A stretch of DNA of 64,000 nucleotides from Podospora comata (lineage: Eukaryota > Ascomycota > Sordariomycetes > Sordariales > Podosporaceae): assembly GCA_017354895.1 (NCBI GenBank), contig CP071496.1:2542001-2606000 (forward strand). The letters are read 5' to 3'. Position 1 is the first letter of the stretch; every line of letters starts with the position of its first letter. The notes under the pieces are model-generated. The model had not been told where the DNA came from. It saw only the letters and a program-made list of their open reading frames with translations, and did not search any database. Both the position numbers and the translations under genes were made by a program. Below, piece by piece: positions 22,304-32,757 of the stretch.

Positions 22304-23927
22304 ATGACAGCCTCATCCCCCAGCTTCAAGAGCCCCCGTGCTCATACCCCCACCACCACCACCACCACCATCACCACCACGCCCAGCACCCGCATCATCA
22401 GTAGTGCCCAACCATACAGAACGCTGGTGACCGCATTTCTGATATGGAAAGCTGTCTTGTTTGCCATTGCCCTGGGAAGCACCCTCGTGGGCGACGCCTA
22501 TGACACGTCCGCCGACCTCTTGGTGCACGGTGGCGTGGAAGCGGCAACGACGGGCCAACAACGGGCTCAGCAGCCACTGGGTCTTTCTGGTGGTCTGATC
22601 TCGCGGTTTGCCAGCTGGGATGCCATTTACTTTCTCAGTTCTGCAAAACGAGGATATATATATGAACAGGAATGGGCCTTTGGTGCTGGCCTGCCCATCG
22701 TGGTCAGAGGAATTCTTCAAGGTAAGTTGATGGGGCACTTGTCAACGGGACCGCAATGCAGAGGCCATGAAGCGTTTGGTGATCTTTGTTGGTTACATTC
22801 ATACATATCTCCATCAATATGGAATGCTGACACATGGTGTTCACAATCTGGTAGGTGCAAGACATGTTGGTATCGCTCCCCCAGCAGATGGGGGTGTTAT
22901 CCCTGAAGCTGTCATTGGCGTCACTGTCGCCAATACGGCACATTTTCTCTCGGTGATTGTGCTCTTCCGCCTCGGACAGGTTGTGTGGCGGGACCGCACT
23001 CTATCTTTGGTTGCGGCTCTGCTGCACATCGTCTCGCCTGCTGGCATGTTTCTCACGGCGCCTTACATGGAAAGCTCCTACGCCTTTCTGGCCTTTACCG
23101 GATATCTTCTCTTTGCACTGAGTAGCCAAGCTGAGAGTCGTGCACTTGCTCGTGATGTGTATTTGGTGCTCGCAGGGATTTTCTTTGGTCTGGCCACAGC
23201 CTTCCGAAGCAACGGCATTCTGAATGGTATCCCATTTGCCTGGGAAGTTCTGCGGCACCTCCCGAATCTGCCGCATAAGCCTTTCGACACCATCCGCCGC
23301 CTTGTCGCGTTGGGCATCGGGGGTATCTGCGTAGCTCTAGGGTCCATAATCCCTCAGGCCATCGCTTATGGGCAGTTTTGCTCCGGTGCTTCCGGGGTAG
23401 ATCCTCGGCCATGGTGTGAGGCTTACTTACCGAGCATCTTCACCTTTGTCCAGGAGCACTATTGGTAAGTTTTCTTGCCTCCCGGTATTTTCCGCCAACA
23501 TCACCTGCTTACTCAAATTTTTCCTTTGACGTTCAGGAATGTCGGCTTCCTCCGCTACTGGACGATTTCTAATCTCCCATTATTTTTGCTCGCCACCCCG
23601 ATGCTGGCGATCCTAGTTCGATCGGGAGTGGAGCAACCCACATCGGCTCGGCAGCCTGTGATTGCCGCCAAACCCGTCGAGTCGGCCCAACTGACGTCGC
23701 TTGTTCAGTCTGCAGCGGCGGCTCAAGTGGTGCTTGCTGTGCTTGCTGTTGCCATGTACCATGTGCAGATTATCACGAGGATATCGTCTGGGTATCCGCT
23801 GTGGTATTGGTGGGTGGCCGGGAGCTTGATTCGGGGCGAGAAGGTGGGTGGATATATTGTCAAGTTTATGGTTTTGTATGCCTTGATTCAGGGGGTGTTG
23901 TTTACTTCGTTTTTGCCCCCTGCATGA
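22304..23927 (+). CDS. GPI18: GPI mannosyltransferase 2 (PIG-V family)
   Basis: Multi-spanning ER enzyme that adds the second mannose to the GPI anchor precursor from dolichol-phosphate mannose, needed for GPI-linked wall proteins. Exons are 22304-22721, 22855-23464 and 23537-23927, 472 aa. The family motif region FASWDAIYF and the following YEQEWAFG are present early in the protein. Repeated hydrophobic spans, the motif PYMESSYAFLAF and a C-terminal PLWYWW...VKFMVLYALIQGVLF stretch match the fungal enzymes. The N-terminal T-rich run comes from ACC repeats. For intron 1 I chose the acceptor at 22854, because it has a GCTGAC branch point and gives a smooth GILQ-GARHVGI junction. A nearer acceptor at 22761 also keeps frame but needs a 40-nt intron. 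An in-frame upstream ATG at 22244 is less likely. Confidence 0.93.
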
Positions 23928-24260
23928 GCGTGCTGTGTGTAGGGAGTTATTAGTATTATATTATGTATCTATCTAGTTGGTATGTACCGTCCATATCCAG
24001 TCTCGTATCCCGTCGTGTTTGATCCTACGACTATATATTTGCGTTTCGTTCGAAAGCGATATCCTGTTGCCGTTGTTGTCGTACCCGGCCAGTTCCAAGC
24101 CTGGTTTTCGTTTCTTCCTTCATTATTTCCATCTCTTCTGTTCACATGTCCTTTAAGCTGGATGCCGTTCCCTCTCTTCCCTCATTACTTCCATCTCTTG
24201 TTTATCGTACCCAAAAGTCCCATGTATTCACATATCCCAATATCCAAATTATCAACCCGT
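23928..24260. other. Short convergent 3' region
   Basis: The 3' ends of GPI18 (+) and the membrane protein gene (-) meet here. AT-rich after the GPI18 stop. Nothing else seen. Confidence 0.5.
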
Positions 24261-25235
24261 TCATTGCTCTCCGCCCTCCTCCTCCTCATTATCGCCCTCC
24301 CCCATAACCAACCCAGCCCTAACAAGCCAAACCCCGGCCATAACCGGCGTAGTCACCAACCCCAACACTCCTCCCAAAACAAGCTTAAACACCTGCGGCG
24401 TCCAAGTAGCATCATACTCCCAATCCCCCTTTCCGTTTGCCTTCCCGGCAGCAATCAACAACCCCACCGTCGGCCCCCAAAAGATCAAAAAACTGACCAC
24501 CGCCACAAGCATGCTCCTCGCCGCCTGGCCCAAGAGGAACCCTCCCCATCCAAGAATTCCGGCCCCCGATGATGGGTAAGGCGACACAGAGACGACAGCC
24601 TCTTCCGGACGGCCCCTACCCCCCTTCTCATCACCCCCAGATGACACCACCGGCACCGTCGCCGGTAACGAGCAAAGCCACCTAACCAATCTGTTGTTAC
24701 TGAGCAGAGAAGAAGAGCTGAACATTCCTATGGGAGGTACACCCCCGGTCTTGAGGTCACGGTTCACAAGGAACAGCTCAATGAGCCAGGTGACGAGACA
24801 TTGGAGGATGATGGTTACCGCCGCGTCGCCCGCCAGCGTCGAGGGGAAGGACCATAACGTGATCTTGTCTGGGGGCTGGGGGGTTCCGTCTGGGTTGGTG
24901 CCAGGGCTGGTGGTGTACTGAGGGGCGGTGTACATTGCGTAGGCGATTGCAAAGTTGATGCCGCCTGATAGGGCCAGGGCGCCGAGGCCGTCAAGGAGGA
25001 AGAGGTAGATGAACTGGGGGGTTGTGAGCTTGTTTGTTGGGGGGAGGGGAAGGGCAGGAGGGGAGAGGGTGATGGTTGTGCTTGGTGGGAGGCTGGCGTT
25101 GTCGGGAGGTGAGATGGGGCGGATGGCAGTTTCAATGTCGGATTTGGGGGTGGTGATGTTGGATGTTGGTGGTGGTGGTGGTGGTGGTGGTGGTGGTGGT
25201 GGTGAGCTGCGGGAGAAGGGGTTCGGAAGTGTCAT
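24261..25235 (-). CDS. Fungal membrane protein of unknown function (DUF2456/YDR090C-like)
   Basis: Single exon, 324 aa. Residues 10-24 include a run of twelve prolines coded by a GGT/ACC microsatellite (about 25167-25203). After a disordered Pro/Ser/Thr arm come four likely membrane segments: around FIYLFLLDGLGALALSGGI, AVTIILQCLVTWLIELFLV, MLVAVVSFLIFWGPTVGLLI and FKLVLGGVLGLVTTPVMAGV. The second is followed by VNRDLK. The C-terminal tail is acidic (EEEEGGE). The arrangement and the phrase WLIELFLVNRDLKTG remind me of the DUF2456 family of fungi that includes yeast YDR090C (ILT1). This family name is from memory and should be confirmed. The role is unknown. It converges on GPI18. Confidence 0.82.
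   Translation of the reverse strand: MTLPNPFSRSSPPPPPPPPPPPPTSNITTPKSDIETAIRPISPPDNASLPPSTTITLSPPALPLPPTNKLTTPQFIYLFLLDGLGALALSGGINFAIAYAMYTAPQYTTSPGTNPDGTPQPPDKITLWSFPSTLAGDAAVTIILQCLVTWLIELFLVNRDLKTGGVPPIGMFSSSSLLSNNRLVRWLCSLPATVPVVSSGGDEKGGRGRPEEAVVSVSPYPSSGAGILGWGGFLLGQAARSMLVAVVSFLIFWGPTVGLLIAAGKANGKGDWEYDATWTPQVFKLVLGGVLGLVTTPVMAGVWLVRAGLVMGEGDNEEEEGGEQ
25167..25203. repeat. GGT trinucleotide repeat coding poly-proline
   Basis: Twelve or so GGT units, on the coding (-) strand ACC/CCA-type codons for the proline run of the membrane protein gene. Confidence 0.85.
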
Positions 25236-26822
25236 TGTGATTGTTGGTGATGAAAAGAGTTCGTCAAAGTCGCGATGGTGAGTGAGGTTGAGGGGGAAAA
25301 CTGAAAGATAAAAACAAGATCTAGATCATATCACTAAAATTTTAAATCGTGAAAGACACTTGAAGATGGTTGTCTACCAGACAACTGAAAAGCGAGGAAT
25401 GAAGAGCGGTGTGTGTCCCAAAATCTCCGTCATGCGATGATGTGAGACCCGTGAACAGGTCGACTGAGTGATGCCAAATGACAAACGCGTCTTTCTTTCT
25501 CTCCCATCCACGAAACAAAAGCCATCCCTTTCTCGATCGAAATTTCTCCCAGCCACTAGGGGCCTAGGCCACCCAATGCCCAACCCTACAACATAAAACC
25601 CGTCTGAGATGAATGCACCGTTTGAGCAGTTTGAATGGTTGAGCCCTTGCGCATTCGTTGGCGACGCTACGCCAAGGTTGGGCGATGGGTCCAGTTCATG
25701 CGCTCGGTGGCCGATTGGTTGGAATGAAGACAAGCGATCCACATTGTTGTTTATTTTGGAGATAGCGCCAGGGGTCTTGGACGTGCAGTTTCTTGGCCAT
25801 CTCGAGGGTTGTCATGAATATCGTTCTGAAGAGAGTTATGTTAGACCACACAGGCAAAAGCAGATGATGTGAGGATATAGAAAGTACATCTTGGAGCTCA
25901 TCCAACTCACAAGCTGCATCCTCCAAGGGAGGTATAAATATGGACTGTAGCAGCTAACAATGATAAGAGATCATATCACCTTCTCGAAAAGTCTTACGTG
26001 GCAGAAATATGCAGATATCCTTGAGAGTTTGAGGTAGCATACTTATATGTCAGCAGAGGACTGACGATGGGTTTGATTTTTATTAAATTTAAAAGTAATA
26101 AATTACCCAAGTAAGTTACCATCAAAGAGAATTAAACTTTAATATAGGTAGTAGATGTGGACGGCAAAACAATAGGGTAAACAGCAACAATGAAGGTGAA
26201 AAAGTAACTCCAACAAGCAAGTGTGGAAAGACAGGCATCGGCTAGTAACAACATCAATGTAGGAAAGAGCCAGCGGTCGTGCCTGCCAATCATGCGATAT
26301 GCGACCTCGCTCCTTCCCTCCCTTCATAACCCAGGTTTTCGCGCACCCTGATATCTGAGAGCAAAGGGGTGGGTGGACAGGCAGTATGGCCTATCGGTCA
26401 ACTGCTTGCCCGTTCTTTCCTGGTCATTAGAGGTTGCTGCCCCTTACAGAATAGGTGCGACCGCACCATGCCTTTCCACTGCCGTTTCCGTAGGCTGTCG
26501 GTCAGACGAAACACTGCTTGCTGCGGAGGCATATGATGTTTGCGTAACAGCAGCTACTTTGCCATATCGTGTTCCTTCCTCTTTTCTGGCGACGACTATA
26601 AACCCCCCCTCGGGAACAAATTCTCTCCTATCTCTTCTCTTTAATAAATTCGTAGGTGATAGAGTTTTCAAAGTCCCTTGCCGTTCTGTCACAACATGAT
26701 GACATGATATTTATCGAGCTTGCTTTGCCTTTCAACGATACAGAAGCGTTTAAACCTGCACCCCCCAACTCGGAAACATTTTCTTTTTAACCAGGTCCCA
26801 GCAACACGTCTTTACGACTCTC
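25236..26822. promoter_or_regulatory. Upstream region of the membrane protein gene; 3' flank of pectinesterase
   Basis: No supported gene. A short, strongly AT-rich piece at about 26060-26150 (runs such as TTTTATTAAATTTAAAAG) stands out against its surroundings. The remainder is ordinary intergenic DNA. Confidence 0.45.
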
Positions 26823-27892
26823 TCACATTCCATAATTCCCATCAAACCAGCCCTGCCCCTTATAGTCCCCCCCCAGCACCGTCTCGATTGCCACCGGACC
26901 CCCCAACCTCCTCGCAAAGCTCGCCCTCGTCCCGCCCGCCCCCGGACCCGAGTTGGCATACTCCCCAAAGTAAACATTCGACGTCCTCTCATCCCCCGCA
27001 TTCCAAATCCTCCATCCCGCCCCATTGACAACACCACTCATGGCCGTATTCTGAAACACAACCCTGGCGTACTCCCTCCACGGCCTACCCAGGTAAAACG
27101 CCCCGTTGTTCACGCTCTGCCCTGACTTGGCTGCGATGTTGCAGTTGTTGAAGACATAGAAGTTTGGCGAGGCGGAGTTTGATCTCCCAGACGCTACCCC
27201 CGATGTCAGCCCTGTTCAAGGGAGGTGAGGGAAGGGGACTTACCAGTAATATATCCTACCGAAGACGACAGCACTCTAATATCGCACCTCTCAAACCAAG
27301 CCGGGCTTTCCTGTCCAAAAATAAAGTCCGTCACCCCGACGATCTCGCAGCGGGAATAGTACTGCTTCCCCCGGTTGGCGAGGACGGTGTCTTGATACCC
27401 CTGGAAGGAGCAGCCGTAGTAGCCGCTGTCGGCGTACGCGGACAGGGCTACGGCTTGCGACCCCTTGCCGTAGGAGTTTACGATGTTGAGGTTGTAGATC
27501 TTGACGTTGTTGGCTTTTACACGGACGGTGCCCGTCTCGTCGTTGGAGGCGCCGGTGTTGGCTTGGGATTTGGACTGGGTTATTGTTACGGAGTTTGAGG
27601 TGTAGGAGGCTGAGTTGGTGGTTGAGCCGTAGATGGAGATGGGGGATTTGACGGCGGCGGGGATGAGGACTTGTTCTTGGTAGGTGCCGGGGTAGAGGAA
27701 GATGCAGACGGGGGAGGTGGAGGTTGTGGAGAGGGAGGTGATGGCGGAGGAGAGGGTTGAGAATTGGGCCGAGTGGGCTGAGGGGGTCTTGGATACGCGG
27801 ATGCAGGAGGAGGATGGGGGGGTGGTGCGAGATTGGGCTGCCGTTGAGGGGATCAGCCCGAGAAGGGGGAGGAGGAGGAGGAGGAGGTGCAT
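26823..27892 (-). CDS. Secreted pectinesterase (pectin methylesterase, CE8)
   Basis: Removes methyl esters from homogalacturonan in plant cell walls, opening pectin to lyases and polygalacturonases. Exons on the - strand are 27892-27244 and 27193-26823, 339 aa. The 50-nt intron carries a GCTGAC branch point, and the join reads GYIT-ASGRSN, the usual family phrase. The N terminus is a classic signal peptide (MHLLLLLLPLLGLIPSTAAQ). Family motifs in order: GTYQEQ, GYQDTV with the proton-donor Asp, VTDFIFG with the nucleophile Asp, and GRPWREYARVVF with the substrate-binding Arg. There is no carbohydrate-binding module, and the length is typical of fungal single-domain enzymes. An in-frame ATG at 27961 lies upstream, but it would bury the signal peptide. 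It lies near the AA9 LPMO on the same strand, which suits a saprotroph but does not prove co-regulation. Confidence 0.95.
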
Positions 27893-29015
27893 TTTGGCGG
27901 TTGGGTAAGGTGGGAAAGGGGAGGTGGTGAAGAGGAGGGGGATTTGCACGGGAGGGTTCATGGGGTGGTATTATAGAGACACAAGCCGGTACTCCGTAGA
28001 TCACATGCGAGATAGATCTTGTGAAGACGCGGAAAATCTTGAATCTTACCTAACTTGGCGGATGGGCCATCAAATGCTACCGCCGCCGAACACCTTGCTG
28101 GAGAATTGCATGCGGAAGATGGGTGAAAGGAGGTCGTCGAGTCGGAGGAATGCCGAATTGGGAAGATTCGGGGGAGGTGATTGGTGGACATTTTCAATTC
28201 CCCTTCTAGTCGCATCATAGGGCTGTTCCACTTTATTCCGTGTACTCTTCTGCTCTTTTTTATTGTTTTCTCTTAGTTACTTTCACTCTTGATTTTGAAG
28301 GATCTGTCTATTGAGCGTGACTTTTGTCAAATCAACCAAGGAATGCCCCCTCTTTGCTAACATCTATCCAAAGCCATCTGCTGCCAGAGTAATGGCGTCA
28401 GAAGCGGCTGTTTAGCCGGAAGACGACTGGTGCGCATCTACGTCTATGTAGTACATAGCCATCCGGACATTTGGGATCTCTTGGTATGGTTTCGGTACCT
28501 GACATCTTGACAGAAGCAATGCGGGTTCATTTGCGGGTGAATCTGGCGATGGCTCTCGGCATTTTGGATTGGTCTGCCATCGTGGATATATTTAGTAAAC
28601 ATGTTTTAGACATTTCGATGATATCACTGAAGGAGTCAAAAGTCGACGAGGTCACAGAAACAATCGCCATGCATCAAGGAAAAAGACTTTGAACAAAAAG
28701 TCATGTTTGTCTAAACCAGGGTCATCCATGTGAGCCAGTCGTTGACTACATATGCCGTCTCCTCCCAGATAAAAGTCCCCGGGAGGAAACCAAATAGTGT
28801 ACGAAAAGAAAAAAAGTAGCAAAGCCATATATACATGAGAATAAAACTTGTAGTTTTGTTTTGGGATCCCCAGCCTCTGATCCCTCAAAAATGGGAGCAA
28901 GCCATCAGCCGGGGGCCCATAAATTTGTGGTGCACCAGGCTTAAAAATGTTTGCTTCGTATGCACATCAAAGAATCGAAATCAAAAGTTCCTTCTCTTGA
29001 AAAGAGGTTGACCGC
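27893..29015. promoter_or_regulatory. Pectinesterase promoter and LPMO 3' flank
   Basis: A 1.1-kb interval with no gene. Both neighbours are on the - strand, so the part nearer 27893 is the pectinesterase promoter and the part near 29015 is the LPMO 3' UTR. Confidence 0.45.
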
Positions 29016-30053
29016 TTAAGCGCGGGCGACCTTGCGGAGGTGGCGGCGACCGAGACCGGGGCAGCGGGTAGGCTGGGGGCGGGTGCTGATAGGACGAGTG
29101 CTGGTCTGGACAGGCACGGCAGTCTGAACAGCAGAGGTCTGAGCAGCAGAGGTCTGGACAACAGAGGTGACGATGGTGGTAGGGCTGGGGACAACGTTGA
29201 CAGCGGTGGTGGTGGCAATAGGAGCAGGGGCGTTGGTGGCAGCGCCGGTGATAGCGGTGGCAGAGGAAACGATGGCGGAGGAGCCCTGAGCAACGGGAGC
29301 GAAACCGGCGGGGAGAGCGGGACCGGGGATGGGGTAGCTGTCGAGGGAGCGGTAGATGTTGAAGCGGATACCAGCGTCGGTGGGAGTGTAGAGGGAAGTA
29401 CCCTTGACACCCTGGGGAAGGACAGTGCCGGAACCAGTGACCTCAATGTTGAAGCACTGAGGGTAGTTCTGGGCGCCGTTGAGGTCGCCGCCGGAGTGAA
29501 GGGCGATGATCTCGTGGCGAAGGACGTACTGGCCGGGACGGATGTTGGCGGGAATCTTGATCATCCAGCTGTTGTTGTTGTCAATGAGGACATCGGAAGC
29601 CCACCGGCCAGGGGCCTGGGCACCGTTGACAAGACCAGCCTCGGCGATCTTAAAGAACTCGAGAGCAGTCTTCTCAATCTTGTCGCAGCCAGTGTTACCG
29701 CACGAGGCAAGGTAGTCAATGACGGGGCCGTGGTGAGACTCGGGCCAGGTGTCCCACTGAACAAAGACGCTGTCACCCGCGGCAACAACGATGCGGCCCT
29801 GAGCGTTGGCCGAGTTCTTGTGGCAGATGATGTCGCTAGAGGCGAAAGACTCGGGGCCAACGAAGCCATTGTCGGTGTTGGAAGCAGTCCAGGCGGCAAC
29901 CTTGGGGGGGTTCTGAGTGTAAGGGAAGCTGTTGATGTCGTAGCCCTGGAAGGAGGCACCATTCACGACAACGTTCTTGACGTGGCCGTGGGCGTTGACA
30001 GCAGCGGCACCGGCCAAAGCGGCGAGGAGAGTCTTGGAGGTGAAGGAAGGCAT
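29016..30053 (-). CDS. AA9 lytic polysaccharide monooxygenase
   Basis: Secreted copper enzyme that cleaves cellulose (and in some members hemicellulose) oxidatively with H2O2 or O2. Single exon, 345 aa. The signal peptide ends at Ala21, leaving His22 as the mature N-terminal copper ligand ([11 protein letters not shown]). The second ligand is His107 or His108 in [14 protein letters not shown]. The outer-sphere His (ALHSGG) and the QxY pair (AQNYPQC) with the axial Tyr are all intact, as are the disulfide cysteines. The catalytic domain ends near residue 235. A long Ala/Thr/Val/Ser-rich arm follows, then a short basic end [17 protein letters not shown] rather than a CBM1. The long antiparallel frame on the + strand (29040-30137) is a shadow. 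A GTGGGG (CreA/CRE-1-type) sequence lies at 30432-30437 in the upstream region, which would fit glucose repression but is common by chance. Confidence 0.96.
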   Translation of the reverse strand: MPSFTSKTLLAALAGAAAVNAHGHVKNVVVNGASFQGYDINSFPYTQNPPKVAAWTASNTDNGFVGPESFASSDIICHKNSANAQGRIVVAAGDSVFVQWDTWPESHHGPVIDYLASCGNTGCDKIEKTALEFFKIAEAGLVNGAQAPGRWASDVLIDNNNSWMIKIPANIRPGQYVLRHEIIALHSGGDLNGAQNYPQCFNIEVTGSGTVLPQGVKGTSLYTPTDAGIRFNIYRSLDSYPIPGPALPAGFAPVAQGSSAIVSSATAITGAATNAPAPIATTTAVNVVPSPTTIVTSVVQTSAAQTSAVQTAVPVQTSTRPISTRPQPTRCPGLGRRHLRKVARA

Positions 30054-32757
30054 CTTGAAGGGTTGATTTCGAATCGCAAGGATGGTGGTGCTAAAAGCGT
30101 TGAGCAGGTCCGTCTAGCGGGGATATGTGGATTGTAACTTGGTGTTAGTTGGTGATGATAAAAGATCGGAAGAAATGTCTTCAGTCAATGAAGTGAGTGT
30201 AGGTATACAATGAATGTAGTTCGAAAGAAAACGAAGGAATGGCTCAAAAATGAATGGCTTTGCTAGAAAGGTCGCGTTGCGCCTGGTGAGGAGAAAAGGT
30301 GAGTGCTGGAGGGAAGCAGTCGAGATGTTATATACCTGATCAATCCTGAGATTATCCCATGACTGTGTATGAGCTTCCCTGCTCGAAGATGGATGTCAGA
30401 GCCCTGAACGGTGGCTTGCCTACTTTAGGGGGTGGGGGCCGGGACCAGGATGAGCCCACAATGGTGGACGCATCGTGCGTCCGGTGTCAAACGGTGATGA
30501 CGAAGGCAGACAGAGTGCTTCACCCATGGACTTGAGAAAGGAGTCTTCATACTGTTTCAGCAAAATTAGCTACCTAGCCAACCCACCCTGGCGGGATCTC
30601 CCCTTTTTCCGTTCTCTTGACTCTTAGGACCTCAGTTATCGTCAAGGTCAGATCGACGCCCAAGATCCAGAGAATCTTCTCTTGTCCAGGTCCAGAAGGC
30701 GCTGTGTACCAGCCCGCGGCATGTGAAGCGACGGCCAAGGGCGGCATGGCAAGCAAACAGGATTGACGCCCTTGACAACGAGACATCCCGACTGGAGCTG
30801 ATCTCCCATGGTGGAGTTTAAGGAGCATTGACAACCCAGGCATTCACACTTTCAGGTAAGTTCAAGCGGATGCTCACCGTCAACGTCGTCTCTGGTGTGG
30901 GCGTTCGAGGGAGTGGTGGGGTCAGCCCATGTGTGTGCCCATGCAGCTGGGAAGTGATGTGAGGCATGGATGTGTGTAGATCCAAAGAAGTGGTGGTTGG
31001 CAGCGCATGATCTGACCTCAAGGGACCACTGGCGGGCTCGGCTGGGATCCCGCAGTCAAGGCATGAAACAAGGGAGAAGGTTGGTTATGGGACGAAAGCG
31101 GGGAGTTGGGGCGGTTGTGATGCCGCCGTCGACGTCGTCGAAAGCTAGATACGGGTTGTGGGCGGCGGCGGGCAACGGTTTGTTGAATTAGGGGAACGCT
31201 TATGCAGGGACAGTGTCTCGCTTGTGTCTCCTCGAGCCGAAAACCCCACCACAACCCACGAAGACCACTTCGTCACCGTAGCTTGCGAGATTCGACAGCC
31301 CTTCCAGACGCTCTTGGTCAACGGTGGCAGGGATTGTGATGGAGGCGCAAAAGTAGCCGCCGTTGACAGACCGGGATGTTGCCTGACCGCCACGGCGACA
31401 TGACCCAGATTGCGGGAAGCCGGCCCGCGAGGGATTCGGATCAAGAACTGCTGCTGAGGGTCGTGATGTTTGTACAGAGAGCAAACAGGGCGAGATGATG
31501 CCATTCATCAGCCAGCGCTTGCAATCTCTCTGTATTGGCCTGCCACATGAAACACTCAAGCGCCTCTTGTCTGCGGCCGCCAATGCCCAATATCCGCCGT
31601 CCTGATTTCAACGGTCAAGCGGGGTTCGACGGATATTCGGTACCAGCTTCCCAAGACACGGCCATGTCGATCGGCGCCGCCTTACCGGTAGTGGTCCATG
31701 TGAAGGCACCGTAGCTGACTTCATCAACGCGCATCGCCAGGCAGCAAAGTACCGGAGCGGTCGTGCTGGGCGCAGCGAGCGATCCTATGGGCGAGGTGGT
31801 GCGTTACGCAGCATAGCCTAGCGTGATATTGTACAGGTTCTCCAAGAATCTGTCGTCCGAAGTCATCCATCCATGTTCAAGCATCACCACCGCAAGCCGC
31901 CGGCCGAAGTGGAGGAACTGCTGAGGTTTCGTGTGTGGAGCAACGGAGATGAGAAGGGGACATCGTGCCACTGCCTTGCTGAAGGGCGGGGCGGGGCGGC
32001 TCCATTATCTGATCATTAGTGAGGGGTTAGGGTTCAGAGATGGGTTAGATCAGTCGAATTGATATATCGATGCTGAAGACCACAAAACGGGGAGGACCTG
32101 CCCATGTTGTGAAAGCTTTGGGTTTCCATTTGTTTTGTATTCGAAATCAGAAAAGATGTGAATGATCTATTGGACACTGACTCAGTTGCTGTCCCGAGCT
32201 GCAGCTCATCGGACTTGTACAGCAGCATAGGTATCCATCACAACACCTTACCTCCCTGATGAAGTTTCCCCGCATCTCTCTGTGCCTTCCACTCAGCTTC
32301 CATCCAAACTTCACTCTTATTGTGGCGGAAAAGGAAAGCAGACAGAGCTCCCGTCTGCGTCCTGGATTGCTCCTCCCAGTTGAACCCAACCTGTCATAAC
32401 AAGTGCTTGGTTTTGCCAATGAATGGAAGTAGCGCCCCACTCTGCGAAAGTTGAAGGATTTGAACCTCGAGTTGGGTTCCCTGAACACTCTCTGCCCACG
32501 CTTGACTCGCATCCGATGCCAACTCGCGGTCTCTTGATATCTCAGCAGTTTTACAGCACATCGTCTACAGTTCTAACCGTATTCGACAGCGCTGGTCGGC
32601 GAAAGCAGCAAAACACAGACTTGGGCACCATATCGTCGGTAATCCTCAGTCATCTCAATATCACGGTCCCATCTTCACGTGCTGATCTTGCGCAGTAGTA
32701 GCTGCCCCTATTTCGACATATAACATATCGAATCAAGGAAATCGATATTCAGTCGAA
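30054..32757. promoter_or_regulatory. Divergent 2.7-kb region between LPMO and YTH genes
   Basis: The LPMO (-) and the YTH gene (+) start at either end, so both promoters lie here. The nearest 300 bp to the LPMO contain a G-rich stretch (30427-30443) with a CreA-type hexamer. Frames between 31145 and 31583 reach 127 codons but overlap on both strands without a domain, so I do not call a gene. Confidence 0.5.

Noticed and set aside
29040-30137. 365-codon open frame on the + strand
   Set aside because: It is antiparallel to the AA9 LPMO and made of G/D/S/V-rich low-complexity sequence, a product of the GC-rich third positions of the real gene.
31145-31583. Overlapping - strand frames of 119 and 127 codons
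   Set aside because: Short, in two frames, no domain, in the divergent promoter region of LPMO and YTH genes.
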